DNA of 64,000 bases from Narthecium ossifragum (taxonomy: Eukaryota; Streptophyta; Magnoliopsida; Dioscoreales; Nartheciaceae): positions 6,341,134 to 6,405,133 of the forward strand of contig OY986965.1 of assembly GCA_963920575.1 (NCBI GenBank), in the 5' to 3' direction. Below the pieces are notes generated by a model, which was not told the DNA's origin, did no database searches, and saw only the letters and a program-made list of their open reading frames with translations. Positions 22,996 to 33,733 of the stretch are shown here, in pieces; the stretch's first letter is position 1; each line of letters starts with the position of its first letter. The position numbers and the translations under genes are program-made.

Positions 22996-24019
22996 ACTTC
23001 TATTCAATTTATCTTGATCTTTTATGCATGCACTTCTGGTAACGTTTCGATTGTGGTGCTATTTTGGAATCTTACGACTGAATAATGACGTCGGATAATA
23101 TGGGTATTCGGTTACTTTATAAGATGGGTATTCAGTATTTTATAACTAAATGAATGCGGTTATTTTCCTCCACAATTTGATTCAACTTCTGTGCACCGTT
23201 TGATGTTCATACCTCTTGGCCTCTTATGAGATAGGATACACCCTTTTAGTTCTAACATTATTCGTTTAAGAAAGATTTGTTTGAAAAAGACGGACAAATG
23301 TAAACCTTCAATAAAGATTTATTTTTTCTTTATGAGGCTAGCGAACAGAAGGGATATATATTGTATATAGATATATATAATTCTCTCTTTCTCTCTCCAG
23401 TCCTTTTGTATTATTTATAATACTCTTGGATAGATATATATGTATTTATGTAAAAGAAGCCATGCTTAAGACAATAATACTGAATGTCAAAATGCCCTCA
23501 TTATCACTGCAACCCAAAAGATGAAAACCTTTATATTTGATTATTTAAACCAATGAACTTCTCTATAATTTTGGGGAAGAAAACCATTGACCTCCTTGAT
23601 CTTGTTCAAATAAAAAAGAAGGGGTTTTTGCATTCCGCTATCATATACTTTCTCAAAAATGCACTTTGGTATCACCAGGTTTGGAATTTGTAATTTGATA
23701 CCATCAAATTATAATACAATAGTAAAATGATCCAAGCACCCCAACGACATTATATGGGCTAACGGTAAACTGATCACGTGACACGCACGTAACTACCGTC
23801 AGCTCAATCATGCAAGTGATGCTGAATCGGCTCATGGCCGACGGTGGAGGTTCTTCTTGCTGATGATAGTGGGAGTGATGGGGGTGGAGGCGGTGGAGGG
23901 TGGGGTGGAGGAGGGCGTTCTGTTCCTCAGTTCGTCGAGATCCGGACAAGGGCAGCGACGACGTTGCTCTCGTGACAGCAGAGAAGCTGAACCCCAGATC
24001 TAGTCCCAGTCCAAGGAGC

Positions 24020-24520
24020 TTCTCCAAGTTAGGAAGCATCTTCTCCGGCGTCGGTAGCTACCCGTCTACGCGGCGGCTGCAGTCAAAGACAGCGCCCTCC
24101 ACTCTGAGGCTTCGTTTTCGGACCAGGTCCTCCCCTACCGACAACCCTAAGCTCCAATGCAAGACGGCGAGGGCATGCATGCAAGCCTCTTCGACCACCA
24201 ACTCACATCAGTGACGGTGGAGAAGGGCAAGTACAGCTACAACGTGGAGATGCTCATCAACAAGCTCAGCGGCCTCCCGCCGTGCGGCAGCATCGCCCGC
24301 TGCATCGAGTCCATCCACGGCTGTGCCTGTCTCTCCCTGGCAATTTTGCCCTCGTCTTCAAGGAGTTCACCCGTCGAGGTGACGTGCAGCACTAATCCTG
24401 GGGCCGTCCGGACGAGCACATCCAAGCCCTCCTCATTGGTGTCCTTGGCCGTGAAGGTGCCGCCCTGCTCAACAAGGTGCTCAAAAGTGTTCAATGATAT
24501 GCCCTCCCCGATGCATCGAT
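24020..24520 (+). pseudogene. Captured PTAC2 (At1g74850-like) PPR gene fragment
   Basis: Across shifting frames the plus strand reads SVTVEKGKYSYNVEMLINKL, then SGLPPCGSIARCIE, then FALVFKEFTRRGD, then RPDEHIQ...GVLGREG, then VFNDMPS. This matches in order the N-terminal region and first PPRs of plastid transcriptionally active chromosome protein 2, from memory of the family. Frameshifts and stops (e.g. TAA after GDVQH) break it. Codons are GC-rich, unlike the flanking DNA. It lies inside the Pack-MULE and shows no intron. Confidence 0.7.
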
Positions 24521-25069
24521 GGCGATCTTGATTCGGCGGCGGTGGTGGGCAATGGCGGAGATGGCGACGTGGAGGTTTTACACGGTGGAGATGAGGGCGG
24601 CGATGAGGGACTTGTTGGCGATGGAACGGATCTCCCCGGCGCACGTGATGCCAGTTGGTGGCGTCGAGTTGGTGTGAGGCGGACGTCGTAGGAGGAGGCG
24701 ACCGTGAGCGCACGTGCATGCACACCGTGAGAAGCTTCTCACGGAGGCATGGCTGCCAGAGGGGTCATGTGCATGCGAGGTCGTGCACCAACTCGACGCC
24801 ACCGTCGTGAAGCTTCTCACGGTCGGCGAGGCGGACATCGACGTGCATGCAAGGCGGACGTCAGCGTGCATGCGTGGGGCCGTGTGCATGTGAGTTGGTG
24901 GTGTTGATGGTCGTAGGGGGGAGGCGACCGTTGGTGGGGTCGTGAACCAACTCGACGCCACTCGCCACCATGACTCCCACCGCCATGGCTCCCTAGAGTC
25001 CAATGCAAGGTGTGTCCATCCGACTCGCCATCGTCGGAGGCATGGCCGCCGCGAAGCTTCTCACGATGG

Positions 25070-25790
25070 TGGCCTCATCTCAATCCAATTCCTCCAAAGG
25101 GTCATCTCCTTTATACGTTCCTCCCACTCCCAACTCACCCGCTTGGTCCAGAGCCTCCACCTCCTTGCCCGAGAGAAATGGCTGGATGAGTGCATGGATG
25201 AGAGCTCTCGCCTCTGGGATGCCTTCCATTTGGTCAAGCTCGGCGTCTCCAGTATGGAGGCCTACTGCCTTGCTAGCACCACCCTCGTCTCGTCACTCGA
25301 GGATGCCCGTCATGCCAATGATCCTCTCTCCACTCATCAGACATGGCTCTATGTAGTTTGAATGCTATCAACCTCCATGAAGGCGGGCTGCTCTGTTTTC
25401 CTCTCATGATGATTCCCCTGTTTTCCTCTGTTTCAAGTGATGAGAGCATTCGACATTATCAGAGAGAGGCAACGGGGTTGGAAGAGGACAACCGGGCATT
25501 GGTGGAGATGAGGATTGTGTTCCTTTTTCTCCGGAAAGATGATAGAGTCTCTGCTCGGATTCAACGGCTTCAGGGGAGTTCTCTATGCCACAAGCTCTGT
25601 AAGCTCCTATCAGCTAGTGGTCCTCTTATCTGGATCGGTCTGTCCCTATCTCGGTAACTCAATCTACGGCGAGAGCGTCGTCGATGGATCGCTCATCTTT
25701 GGCTTTGAGATCATGTCTTCCATGGGAAGGTTGAGGCAGAGGATGGCGGCGGAGTTGGCAACGTCCGCCTCACACGCACACGCTGCCTGT
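25070..25790 (+). pseudogene. Captured second gene fragment, BYPASS1-like (tentative)
   Basis: The plus strand reads SQLTRLVQSLHLLAREKWLD then ESSRLWDAFHLVK in one frame, IRHYQREATGLEEDNRALVE in a second, and FNGFRGVLYATSSVSS plus SLIFGFEIMSSMGRLRQRMA in a third. Order and wording resemble a plant-specific BYPASS1/DUF793-type protein family. That assignment is from memory and uncertain, but continuous gene-like sequence with shifts is clear. It is the second host fragment inside the same element. Confidence 0.5.
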
Positions 25791-26287
25791 GACTGGGAAA
25801 CGGATGCAAAACCACTTAGTGTAGGGGGAAACGAGTGCAAAAACCACTTAACTGGTGTAAAACTGGTCACGTGCTCGGTTTGTCGTCAAATTAGTGTAAC
25901 GGCGTCCGTAGGTCGGTACTGAAGTGCATACGTATGTAACTTCAAGGTACATCTATGTAATTTCCAAACCCCATGGTATCAAAATGCAACTTCAGATAAA
26001 TTACATGTATCAGAATGCAAAAATCTCCCAAAAAAAAAACCATCTCTAGCATTATTTTATTTTCTTTTATTTTCCCAAAGAAACAAAGTTAGAGGACAAT
26101 TATGACAAGTCAATTTCCTTGGATTGAAGGTTCAATAGATATAACAAAGACCGCTCAATGGTATCTTTTTCATACATTAAAAAATGATTCACCATCATAT
26201 GCTCTCATCACGCGAGCAATCTTCCGGTGCAAACGAGATGGTTTCAATAGATATAACAAAGACCGCTCAATAGTAACTCTTGTGCTT

Positions 26288-26393
26288 CATCCCCCTCTCC
26301 CTCCCTCCATTCTTCTCCTACAACTCCCTCCTCTCCGCCCTCCTCCGCCGTGGCCGCACACAAACCGCCACGAAGCTCTTTTCCTCGATGTCC
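26288..26393 (+). pseudogene. Duplicated fragment of the neighbouring PPR gene
   Basis: About 105 bp (containing TTCTCCTACAACTCCCTCCT and CGCCGTGGCCGCACACAA) match 27212-27306 inside the intronless PPR gene at roughly 90% by eye, in the same orientation. It lies about 450 bp upstream of that gene's start and directly abuts the end of duplication copy B. Confidence 0.85.
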
Positions 26394-26741
26394 CAAGTTA
26401 AGAAAAAATGGCATTTTAAATCAACTTTATTTTTTATTTTACAATTTAGAACTGTTTCATGTTCTCCTTACAAAATAGGTTAAATTTTAATCAGGGATCC
26501 TTGCAAATGACTTATTTTGTAATGAAAACAGAAAACAGTCCTAAGTTATAAGATAAAAAATATGATGGATTTAATATTTAAATATTTTCCAAAGTTAATG
26601 CTCATATGGGTTTTGTTCATAATTTCAAGCTTACTTGCTCTGTCTGGATCGGACCACGGACGAACTACATAACCAAACCAAACCAGACCCGACGTGCTCG
26701 CCCCAAAAGTACACTCCTCTTCTTCGTCCAAGCCCTGTGCC

Positions 26742-28844
26742 ATGCTCCGCTCCCAACTCCGTCCGGGACCCCGCGCGCGAGCCACCGCCGCTCTCCTTGC
26801 CGAGCCCAGTGATCCACAGCTTATAGCCGACAACGGGGGCCTCGCCCGCGCCATAGCCCGGCTCATCAACGCCCAGCCTCCGGGCCCCTGGCCCCCTCCC
26901 CTGTCCTCCGCCCTCGCCCCACTCCTCCGTCGCCTTACTGAGCCTGCTTTACTCCGTGCCCTCGACCTCCTCCGCCCTCCCGCCTCCGCTCTCCGCCTCT
27001 TCAACCACGCGCTCCTCCGCCTTCGCCTTAACCTCTCTTCCCATGCTTTCTCCAAGATGCTCCTCGTCCTCTCCCGCTCCCGTGACCTCTTCCCCGCGCA
27101 CCAATTCCTCCTCTCCCTCCCTCATCCCCCTCCTGACCAAGTCGTCAACTCCCTCCTCCGCGCCCACTCCCGCAACGGCAACCTTCGCGCAGCCCAAGAC
27201 CTCTTCCGCTCCATCCCCTCTCCCTCCGTCTTCTCCTACAACTCCCTCCTCTCCGCCCTCCTCCGCCGTGGCCGCACACAAGCCGCCGCGAAGCTCTACT
27301 CCGACATGGCCGCATCAGCCGTCGCTCCGGATGTGTGCACGTTTAACACCTTGATACGAGGATTTTGCCTCAACTCCATGGTGGACGATGCCTTCCGCTA
27401 CTTCCAGGAGATGGCTCGCCGTGGCTGCGCTCCCGATGTAATCACCTATAACACTCTCCTCGATGGGCTTTGCCGTGCCGGGAGGGTTGACACCGCCCGG
27501 AACCTCCTCAATGGCATGGCGACCAAAGGTCCCGAATTGGCCCCCAATGTAGTCTCTTATACGACTCTAATACGTGGGTATTGCGGGAAGCTGCGTGCCG
27601 CCGAGGCCGTGCGTGTCTTGGATGAGATGGTGGACAATGGAATCGAGCCGAATAAGATCACGTATAACACTCTTATCCAAGGACTTTGTGAAGCCAAGAG
27701 GATGGATTTGGTGAAGGGAATCTTAGAACGGGCCGGCAAGACCGGTTTCCGACCGGATACTTGCACGTTTAACACTCTGATCGCTTCGCACTGTGATGCG
27801 GGGTGTGTTGATGATGCGTTGAAGGTGTATGACATAATGCCAGAGTTAAAAGTGAAGCGTGACTCGGCCACATATAGTACTTTGATACGTGGGCTTTGCA
27901 ATGTTGGCGAGTTTCAGAAGGTCGAGGAGCTCGTCGATGAGCTGTTGGAGAAGAGAGTGTTGGGGAGGCGAGGGGTTTGCGTGCCTTTGATGGCAGCATA
28001 CAATCCAGTGTTTGAGTACTTCTGCGGCAGTGGAAAGGCGGAGAAGGCCGGGAAATTGTTTAGGCAGCTGCTGGAGAGGAGGGCTTCTGTGGTGGATGTT
28101 GTCACTTTCAAGATTTTGATCTTGGGGCATTGCAAGGAGGAGAAAGTTAAGCAAGCATATGAACTTCTGGTGACAATGGTGAGGAGGGAGCTCGTCCCTG
28201 ATGCGGAGACTTACCAAGCTTTGATCCAGGGCTTCTTAAGTAAAGTGAAGATGCGTTTCGCATGGATGGCATTGGGGAAGATGTTAAGCAGTGGGCATCG
28301 GCCTAGTACTCACACTTTTCAGTCAGTACTTGCTGGGCTGGTGAAGAAGGAAGGTTATGCTAAAGAAGCTGGTCAATTGGTTGCAGTGATGCTGGAAAGG
28401 AAAGTTCGACAGAACATTGATCTTTCGACGGATGTAGTTGATAGTTTGTTTAGAAGCAATTTGCATGACAGAGCATTTGAGATAATCCGGTTGCTCTATG
28501 ATAGTGGGTATTGTGTGCAGATAGAGAAGGTTGTTGGATCTCTCTGTGAAGGCCAGAAGTTCTTGGAGGCACAGGAGATTTTGGTCTTCTGTTTGGAGAA
28601 GCGCCAGAACTTGGATGCTGAATCTTATGGTATGGTCATTAAGGGGCTTTGCTCAACAGGGAGGGCCATAGAAGCTTTCAGGCTTTTCTATGACATGATT
28701 GAGAAGGGGAGCGCGTCAGCTGTTTTTAGTCACTTAAATGAATTAAAGCATGCTCTTGAAGCCCAGGGGAAATTAAAGGAGGCCAAATTTGTTTCCAAGC
28801 AAATAGCTCACGCTAACAATCAACTGGCTGTACGTAATGGTTGA
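26742..28844 (+). CDS. Intronless P-class PPR protein, At1g02060-like
   Basis: A 700-residue uninterrupted frame from ATG at 26742. The open frame extends 16 codons upstream but without an ATG. The N-terminus MLRSQLRPGPRARATAALLA is basic and lacks acidic residues, as in organelle transit peptides. About 14-16 PPR motifs follow, e.g. FSYNSLLSALLRRGRTQAA, TFNTLIRGFC, ITYNTLLDGLCRAGRVDTA, ITYNTLIQGLCEAKRMD and TYSTLIRGLC. There is no E/DYW domain. The family binds organellar RNA. GC content is very high in the first 600 bp and falls towards the 3' end, a monocot-style gradient. The best match by motif order is At1g02060. It looks intact. Confidence 0.9.
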   Translation: MLRSQLRPGPRARATAALLAEPSDPQLIADNGGLARAIARLINAQPPGPWPPPLSSALAPLLRRLTEPALLRALDLLRPPASALRLFNHALLRLRLNLSSHAFSKMLLVLSRSRDLFPAHQFLLSLPHPPPDQVVNSLLRAHSRNGNLRAAQDLFRSIPSPSVFSYNSLLSALLRRGRTQAAAKLYSDMAASAVAPDVCTFNTLIRGFCLNSMVDDAFRYFQEMARRGCAPDVITYNTLLDGLCRAGRVDTARNLLNGMATKGPELAPNVVSYTTLIRGYCGKLRAAEAVRVLDEMVDNGIEPNKITYNTLIQGLCEAKRMDLVKGILERAGKTGFRPDTCTFNTLIASHCDAGCVDDALKVYDIMPELKVKRDSATYSTLIRGLCNVGEFQKVEELVDELLEKRVLGRRGVCVPLMAAYNPVFEYFCGSGKAEKAGKLFRQLLERRASVVDVVTFKILILGHCKEEKVKQAYELLVTMVRRELVPDAETYQALIQGFLSKVKMRFAWMALGKMLSSGHRPSTHTFQSVLAGLVKKEGYAKEAGQLVAVMLERKVRQNIDLSTDVVDSLFRSNLHDRAFEIIRLLYDSGYCVQIEKVVGSLCEGQKFLEAQEILVFCLEKRQNLDAESYGMVIKGLCSTGRAIEAFRLFYDMIEKGSASAVFSHLNELKHALEAQGKLKEAKFVSKQIAHANNQLAVRNG

Positions 28845-29506
28845 CTCATGTTTCATCCTTTCCTTTCTCTCTCGAAATATAGATGTTATCGGAGGAGGTC
28901 ATCAGGATATTTAAGTTCGGAAAGATGTTGAAGACTGTATGAGATCATATTATGGTTGAAAGCGTTGGGATAAGCTTGCCAAATGAAGCACATGAACTAA
29001 AATTGAAGCAAGGGACTTCGGACTTCCTATGAAACTCTGATATACACTTGCAGGAATATACTGGCTTCTATAAGTTGGATACGTTTGGCACTGCATTGCA
29101 GGGCCCGTGAGGTATGCAGGTCAGGATGTAGCTGTATTGCTTTAATGTATCCGGTAGACAGGCCAGTTATGTGCTGATTGTTTCTTTTCCTTGTCGACTT
29201 GCAGCTGCTGTTGCGGGACCATCAATCAGTGTTTGGAATTGTTCCTAAACCCTGCCATCGCGTGATAGCACTAGTTGGTTATGGGCAGGACGATGGGCAA
29301 ATGCCTGATAACAAATCCCTCCCGTGGGGCTCAAAATCTGGAGACTCTGACAAAAGGTTTGTATCATCTCCTTAGAAGCATATCCCTTCAAGTGAGACAT
29401 CTACCCCTAAAATCATTGGTTACCTTCAAAACTCAAGTTCAAAGGAGATGATGAATTTTGATGCTTAATTAACTTACGTTGATGGATTTGTTGGAAAATA
29501 ATTTAC
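28845..29506. other. 3' flank of the PPR gene, no gene recognised
   Basis: The only sizeable frame (29178-29375, 65 codons) resembles nothing I know. Its content probably includes the PPR 3' UTR. Confidence 0.4.
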
Positions 29507-29941
29507 ATGAGTAAACTTACAAAGAAATGTGAGCTACGTGGGGTCTCAGACAATTCCATTAGACTTTTGACTGAGCACCGCTCGGTCTGGACCCAAATTG
29601 TTCGAGGAAAATACTCCTGGGAGGGGCCGTTACCATCAATGAGAACACCAAGGGGGGTGTCACCGCTCTTGGTCTCTTTGCGCCGAGCAGTGAGGCTTCT
29701 ACGGATGGGGCTTCGTTGGGTGCCTTGTATGCAAAGTGGTTTGTATCTGCTAGAAGATTGGTGGGTGGGAGATGCGGCATTACAATGGACGCCTTGTCTT
29801 GTTATGATGGATGGGTTCTTTGATCGCCTAAGGGTGGGGGATTTTATTGATGAGGAGGGGCAGTGGTTGGAGGCCGTGCTGGGCGATTTCTTCCCTCAAG
29901 AGATATCATTGTTGCGTATGTATGCTATTCAGTTTTTATAG
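29507..29941 (+). pseudogene. LINE reverse-transcriptase C-terminal fragment
   Basis: The 144-codon frame contains HRSVWTQIVRGKYSWEGPLP, RTPRGVSPL, LRWVPC...WEDWW-like spacing and FFDRLRVGDFIDEEGQW. This is the wording of the region after the polymerase domain in plant L1-type LINE ORF2 (zf-RVT region). No polymerase core or endonuclease is present, so it is a fragment. Confidence 0.7.
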
Positions 29942-30001
29942 GGATTTTGCTCATGGCAAATGATGAAGTTATACTAAAATGACATATCAAGTGTGTCTTT
30001 G

Positions 30002-31690
30002 TGATGCAGGATGACCTCCAAGAATCACCACCCGGAAAGTCGTCCTCCAACTCTAGGAATCACCACCTAGGGGAGCCTTGGGCATCACCACCCAAAGGAG
30101 AGAAACTATTCTTCAATTTTCATTCATCATAACTTGGTCCTAATGGGCATACAAATCCCTTATTTATAGCCTTTTCAAGATGCTAACTATAATAGGAAAT
30201 CTAAACAAATATCAACCCAAATCCTAACAAATCAACCCGAATAAGAAACTAATCCTAAGAAATCAAATCAAATTTGAATTCAAATCCTAACAATTCAAAT
30301 CAAATCAAATCAAAATTCCTTCTAGTTATGGAACTTGCTCCCGCATCATTCTCTACCGATTGGAGAGAGCTCGTCCGCGAGCTGAAGTTGTGGCCTGATA
30401 GAGACCTCATCCTCATACTTTAATAGATAGTTGATACCGCGTCAGCTTCAAGAATCACCACCTGAAATTGACGACGACACCTAGTAATCACCACCTAGGA
30501 TTAACAAAGTCGATGCCGAATAGCCCCTAAGAATCACCACCCGGAAAGTCCATAACTGGAAGGAATTTTGATTTGATTTGATTTGATTTGTTAGGATTTG
30601 AATTCAAATTTGATTTGATTTCTTAGGATTAGTTTCTTATTTGGGTTGATTTGTTAGGATTTAGGTTGATATTTGTTTAGATTTTCTATTATAGTTAACC
30701 TCTTGAAATTGCTATAAATAAGGAATTTGTATGTCTATTAGGGCCAAGTTATGATGAATGAAAATTGAAGAATAATTTCTTTTCCTTTGGGTGGTGATGG
30801 TCGACAGCTGGGAAGGTAAGTGAAAAAAAACTAGATAAGGTGGGGAGAACTAGGGCAAGGCAGTGGGATGGAGGATGCCGTTGGGAGAAGAGGGAATAAG
30901 GGAGGAAGGAGATCAGCGATGATTTCACGGCCGCCTCTTTCTTCTTCTTCTTCTTTTTCACTTCTCTATGCCGATCTTTTCTCTGCTTTTGCTGCATCTC
31001 TCCTCTCGTTAATTAACTCATCGAATGCGTCAAGATCATCACATTCATCAAAGTCAAAATCTAACGGTGATTGGATTTGGGTTTGGGCCGGTGGTGGTGG
31101 AGATGTACTGTCGGTGGGGGAGATGATGGGGTTTGGGCCGGTGGTGGTGGAAGTGGCGGTGTCGATGGAGGAGATGATGGGGTGTGAGGGAGATGGAGGT
31201 ACGGTGGTTCTTGAAAGAACTCGTGAGGGTAGAGGGGATCATGGAAGGAACAAGGACAGAGGGGACCAGGGAAGGAACAAGGATAAGTATTGCCGTTACC
31301 CTTGGACATCGACCTGGCTCTGATACCAAAAACGATGCAAGACGACCTCCAATAATCACCACCCGGAACGTCATCCTCCAACTCTAGGAATCACCACCTA
31401 GGGGAGCCTTGAGCATCACCACTCAAAAGAGAAGAAACTATTCTTCAATTTTCATTCATCATAACTTGGCCCTACTGTGGATACAAATTCTTTATTTATA
31501 GTCTTTTCAAGAGGCTAACTATAATAGGAAATTTAAACAAATATCAACCCAAATCCTAACAAATCAACCCAAATCCTAACAAATCAATCCAAATAAGAAA
31601 CTAATCCTAAGAAATAAAATAAAATTTGAATTCAAATCCTAACAAATCAAATCAAAATTCTTTCTAGTTATGGAACTTGCTCCCGCATCA
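30002..31690 (-). mobile_element. Short non-autonomous LTR retrotransposon (TRIM/LARD-like)
   Basis: Two direct LTRs, 30002-30348 (347 bp) and 31333-31690 (358 bp), begin TGATGC (CGATGC in the second, one substitution) and end GCATCA. The 5-bp target duplication CTTTG is perfect at 29997-30001 and 31691-31695. On the minus strand the right-hand LTR is followed at once by TTTTTGGTATCAGAGCCAG, a primer-binding site complementary to initiator tRNA-Met (31314-31328), so the element is read on the minus strand. The interior is under 1 kb and codes for no gag or pol. It also holds an inverted partial LTR (about 30549-30790). Confidence 0.92.
30549..30790 (+). repeat. Inverted LTR segment inside the retrotransposon
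   Basis: This stretch (TTTGATTTGATTTGATTTG ... GTTATGATGAATGAAAATTG ... GGGTGGTGATGG) is the reverse complement of most of each LTR. Just before it lie forward-type AGAATCACCACC motifs. The element thus contains three LTR-like pieces, two direct and one inverted, and its transcript could fold on itself. Confidence 0.85.
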
Positions 31691-31946
31691 CTTTGGCACT
31701 TTGCATATCCTAACATGCTTGTTATGATTTATCTGTCTGTTCAAAGATACACGTAAATTCTTCTGTTTCATGATTGAAGTTACAGTAGGAATTATAGAGA
31801 TTGGGATCTGATTGGTTTGTTCCACTATGTAATTTTTCAGACTTTTTAATGCTGTGCAGCAGTGGACTTTGCCATTGCAAAAATGTAATTCTAGCCTTTG
31901 CATTGCCTAAAAAGTGAAAACATAGACTGAGCTTTAGATCTTGCAG

Positions 31947-33733
31947 TGATGAGGGTGTCCACTGGGCTGTGCAAAATGGGCTCTATCTATCTTGAAGTAC
32001 CATAATTTATTTCAAGCACAACGATATGAAATCACTATAGAGCGCCCTTGAAAAAGCTACTAAAGGGAAGAAAAAGGCAGAAAAAGTACGGCGTTATATT
32101 TTTGTTGAAGCTGTATACCAGGCACCGATGATAGTTAAAAAAATCTTATCATTTCATTCAGGCAGTTCCATTAGTTTCATCAATCAAGTGGGCGATGATG
32201 CTTATTGTCAAATTTCAAGTTCTTTTATCCGTTTACTTTAAGTGTAAATCCTATTCATATGCTTCTTCGATAAGATTCTCATACGTGAAACCTCTGAGAC
32301 ATTAAGTGCTTATGATTGGATGCAGAGTTCTGGCCAAGTAGCACCAGTGGATGAGATTGTTAAGCTCAAGGAGAAATATCGCTTCCAAGTTATATTAGAC
32401 GAAAGCAACTCATTCGGCGTGCTTGGAAAATCTGGAAAAGGTCTTGCTGAACATTATGGGGTCCCGGTAGGCCATAGAATCTTGTATTGATCATTCACTG
32501 CACCAAATCTTTTTTCATTGGTCTATTAAATCTGTTTGTAAATGTTGCAGATTGATAAGATTGACATCATAACTGCTGGTATGGGGAACGCATTGGCAAC
32601 GGATGGAGGATTTTGCACTGGAAGTGTTAGGGTTGTTGATCACCAGGTAGAAATACAAATGATCGGTGTTTTACTTGGTTATTGCTGGCAAATAAATTGT
32701 CACGAAAGAGCGACATTGAAACTCTAGACTTGTCGGTATGAGCTTCGTTGCGGAAATAATCAAATACTCTGTTCTTGCATCGTCTGAGTAGCTCTGGGTA
32801 CGTCTTTTCTGCGTCATTTCCTCCATATCTTGCTACTGCTGCAGTCAATCAATTGGAGGAAAATTCAGCTATCCTTGCATCACTGAGGTCCAATATTACC
32901 TTATTATGTAAAGGTATATATTTTTTTATATGATTGCTTTTGATATCTGATGTGGAGCACTATGGAGATCAAAACTTCTGCTGCTTTAGTTATATCTTGA
33001 AATCATTGAGGGATGGACCCACTAGAAACCAATTTCTGGTTATGAACTTATAATTTTAGGAACATTGATTCACGCTATAAATGCAGCAGATTCTGGGAGC
33101 TTCTATCAGAATCTAGCACGTAGGCTGTATACTGCATTGCATGGCTTGTTTTCAGTTGTATCATTAGATAATTTATCCCCTCATGGAATTTAGTTTTGAG
33201 GAGATATTACCTGCCGTATGTATGTTCTTTATCTGCAAGTTGCAAATATTGTATGTATCCACTTGCACTTGGTCTTGTTCTTTAAAGTCTAGCTACAACA
33301 TCTTTCTGCCATTTCCTCATTTTCTTGTGGGGTATTACAGGTCTTTCAGATGTACCGGGACTTAATGTTGCAAGTCATCCTCTATCGCCCATAGTCTTTC
33401 TCAAATTGCAGAAATCAACTGGTTCCACCAATGATGACTTGCAGCTTCTTGATGCTATAGTTGACAAGGTGAGCAGATAATGGCAATTCCAAAGAAAGAA
33501 AATAGTTAGATTGATGGTGCCTATGGCTGCTTCCCTAAATATATTTACCTTCACTGGTTCTGAAGGAGGACTCTATCTTGATTGTAACGACAAAGAGGTC
33601 TACCCTGGACAAGTGCAAGCTTCCAGTGGGCATCCGGATGTTCATTTCTGCAGGGCATTCAGAGGCTGATCTGATAAAGGCATGTGAATCACTTAAGAGA
33701 GTTGCATCTTCAGTTCTGCCCAAGCTTATTTAA
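31947..33733 (+). pseudogene. Serine palmitoyltransferase LCB1 pseudogene, 5'-truncated, introns kept
   Basis: Six exon-like blocks match LCB1, the first-step sphingolipid enzyme subunit: 31947-32121 (DEGVHWAVQNGLYLS, stop, STIIYFKHNDMKSL, stop, ALEKATKGKKKAEKVRRY), 32326-32466 ([20 protein letters not shown]), 32551-32646 ([20 protein letters not shown]), 32781-32913 ([15 protein letters not shown]), 33341-33468 ([19 protein letters not shown]) and 33557-33733 ([19 protein letters not shown] and the normal C-terminus). Lesions are two in-frame stops, a GC donor at 32122, lost acceptors before the fourth (CAT for CAG) and sixth (CTG) blocks, and a short deletion in the fourth. Exons for the N-terminal half are missing. 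It is not a retrocopy, since introns remain. Confidence 0.92.

Larger units (their letters stand above)
18500..23095. repeat. Segmental duplication copy A (aspartyl protease plus H-protein 5' end)
   Basis: This block aligns by eye with 41766-48340. It covers the protease 3' flank, the whole protease gene, its upstream region (GGTTCGGACTTAGC... with CTAACCAAACCATGCT), the ACCTCGAAATGTGACCAT segment, and the H-protein promoter, exon 1 and start of intron 1. The two copies differ by several transposon insertions listed separately. The genes are head-to-head in both copies. Confidence 0.85.
23621..26029. mobile_element. Pack-MULE-like element (2.4 kb) carrying two host-gene fragments
   Basis: The left end GGGGTTTTTGCATTC and the complement of the right end, GGGAGATTTTTGCATTC, begin inverted repeats alignable for about 90 bp (both with TTTGATACCAT or GGTATCA.C and GGTTTGGAA). 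The insertion point is exact, because copy C has the same flank uninterrupted. Flanks are A-rich (AAAAAAGAA versus AAAAAAAAA), so a 9-bp duplication is likely but unclear. Inside there is no transposase, only two GC-rich, gene-like fragments described separately. A related terminus occurs at about 63450. Confidence 0.78.
23437..26238. repeat. Segmental duplication copy B remnant, split by a Pack-MULE
   Basis: The stretch 23437-23620 matches the protease 3' flank of copy C (CCATGCTTAAGACA..., GATGAAAACC). It resumes at 26030 (CATCTCTAGCATTATTTTAT) and ends in the last protease codons near 26185-26238, which on the minus strand read FAPEDCSRD and then a stop. Only flank and C-terminal tip remain of this third protease copy. 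Confidence 0.8.

Noticed and set aside
22882..23085. 67-codon open frame over the duplicated H-protein exon
   Set aside because: It begins at TTG; the true start codon is mutated to ATT and it runs on into former intron.
24237..25003. Minus-strand frames of 140-162 codons in the Pack-MULE
   Set aside because: They are His/Pro/Arg-rich shadows of the GC-rich captured fragments on the plus strand.
26694..26741. Upstream extension of the intronless PPR frame
   Set aside because: It would start at GTG; the first ATG at 26742 opens directly into a transit-like N-terminus.
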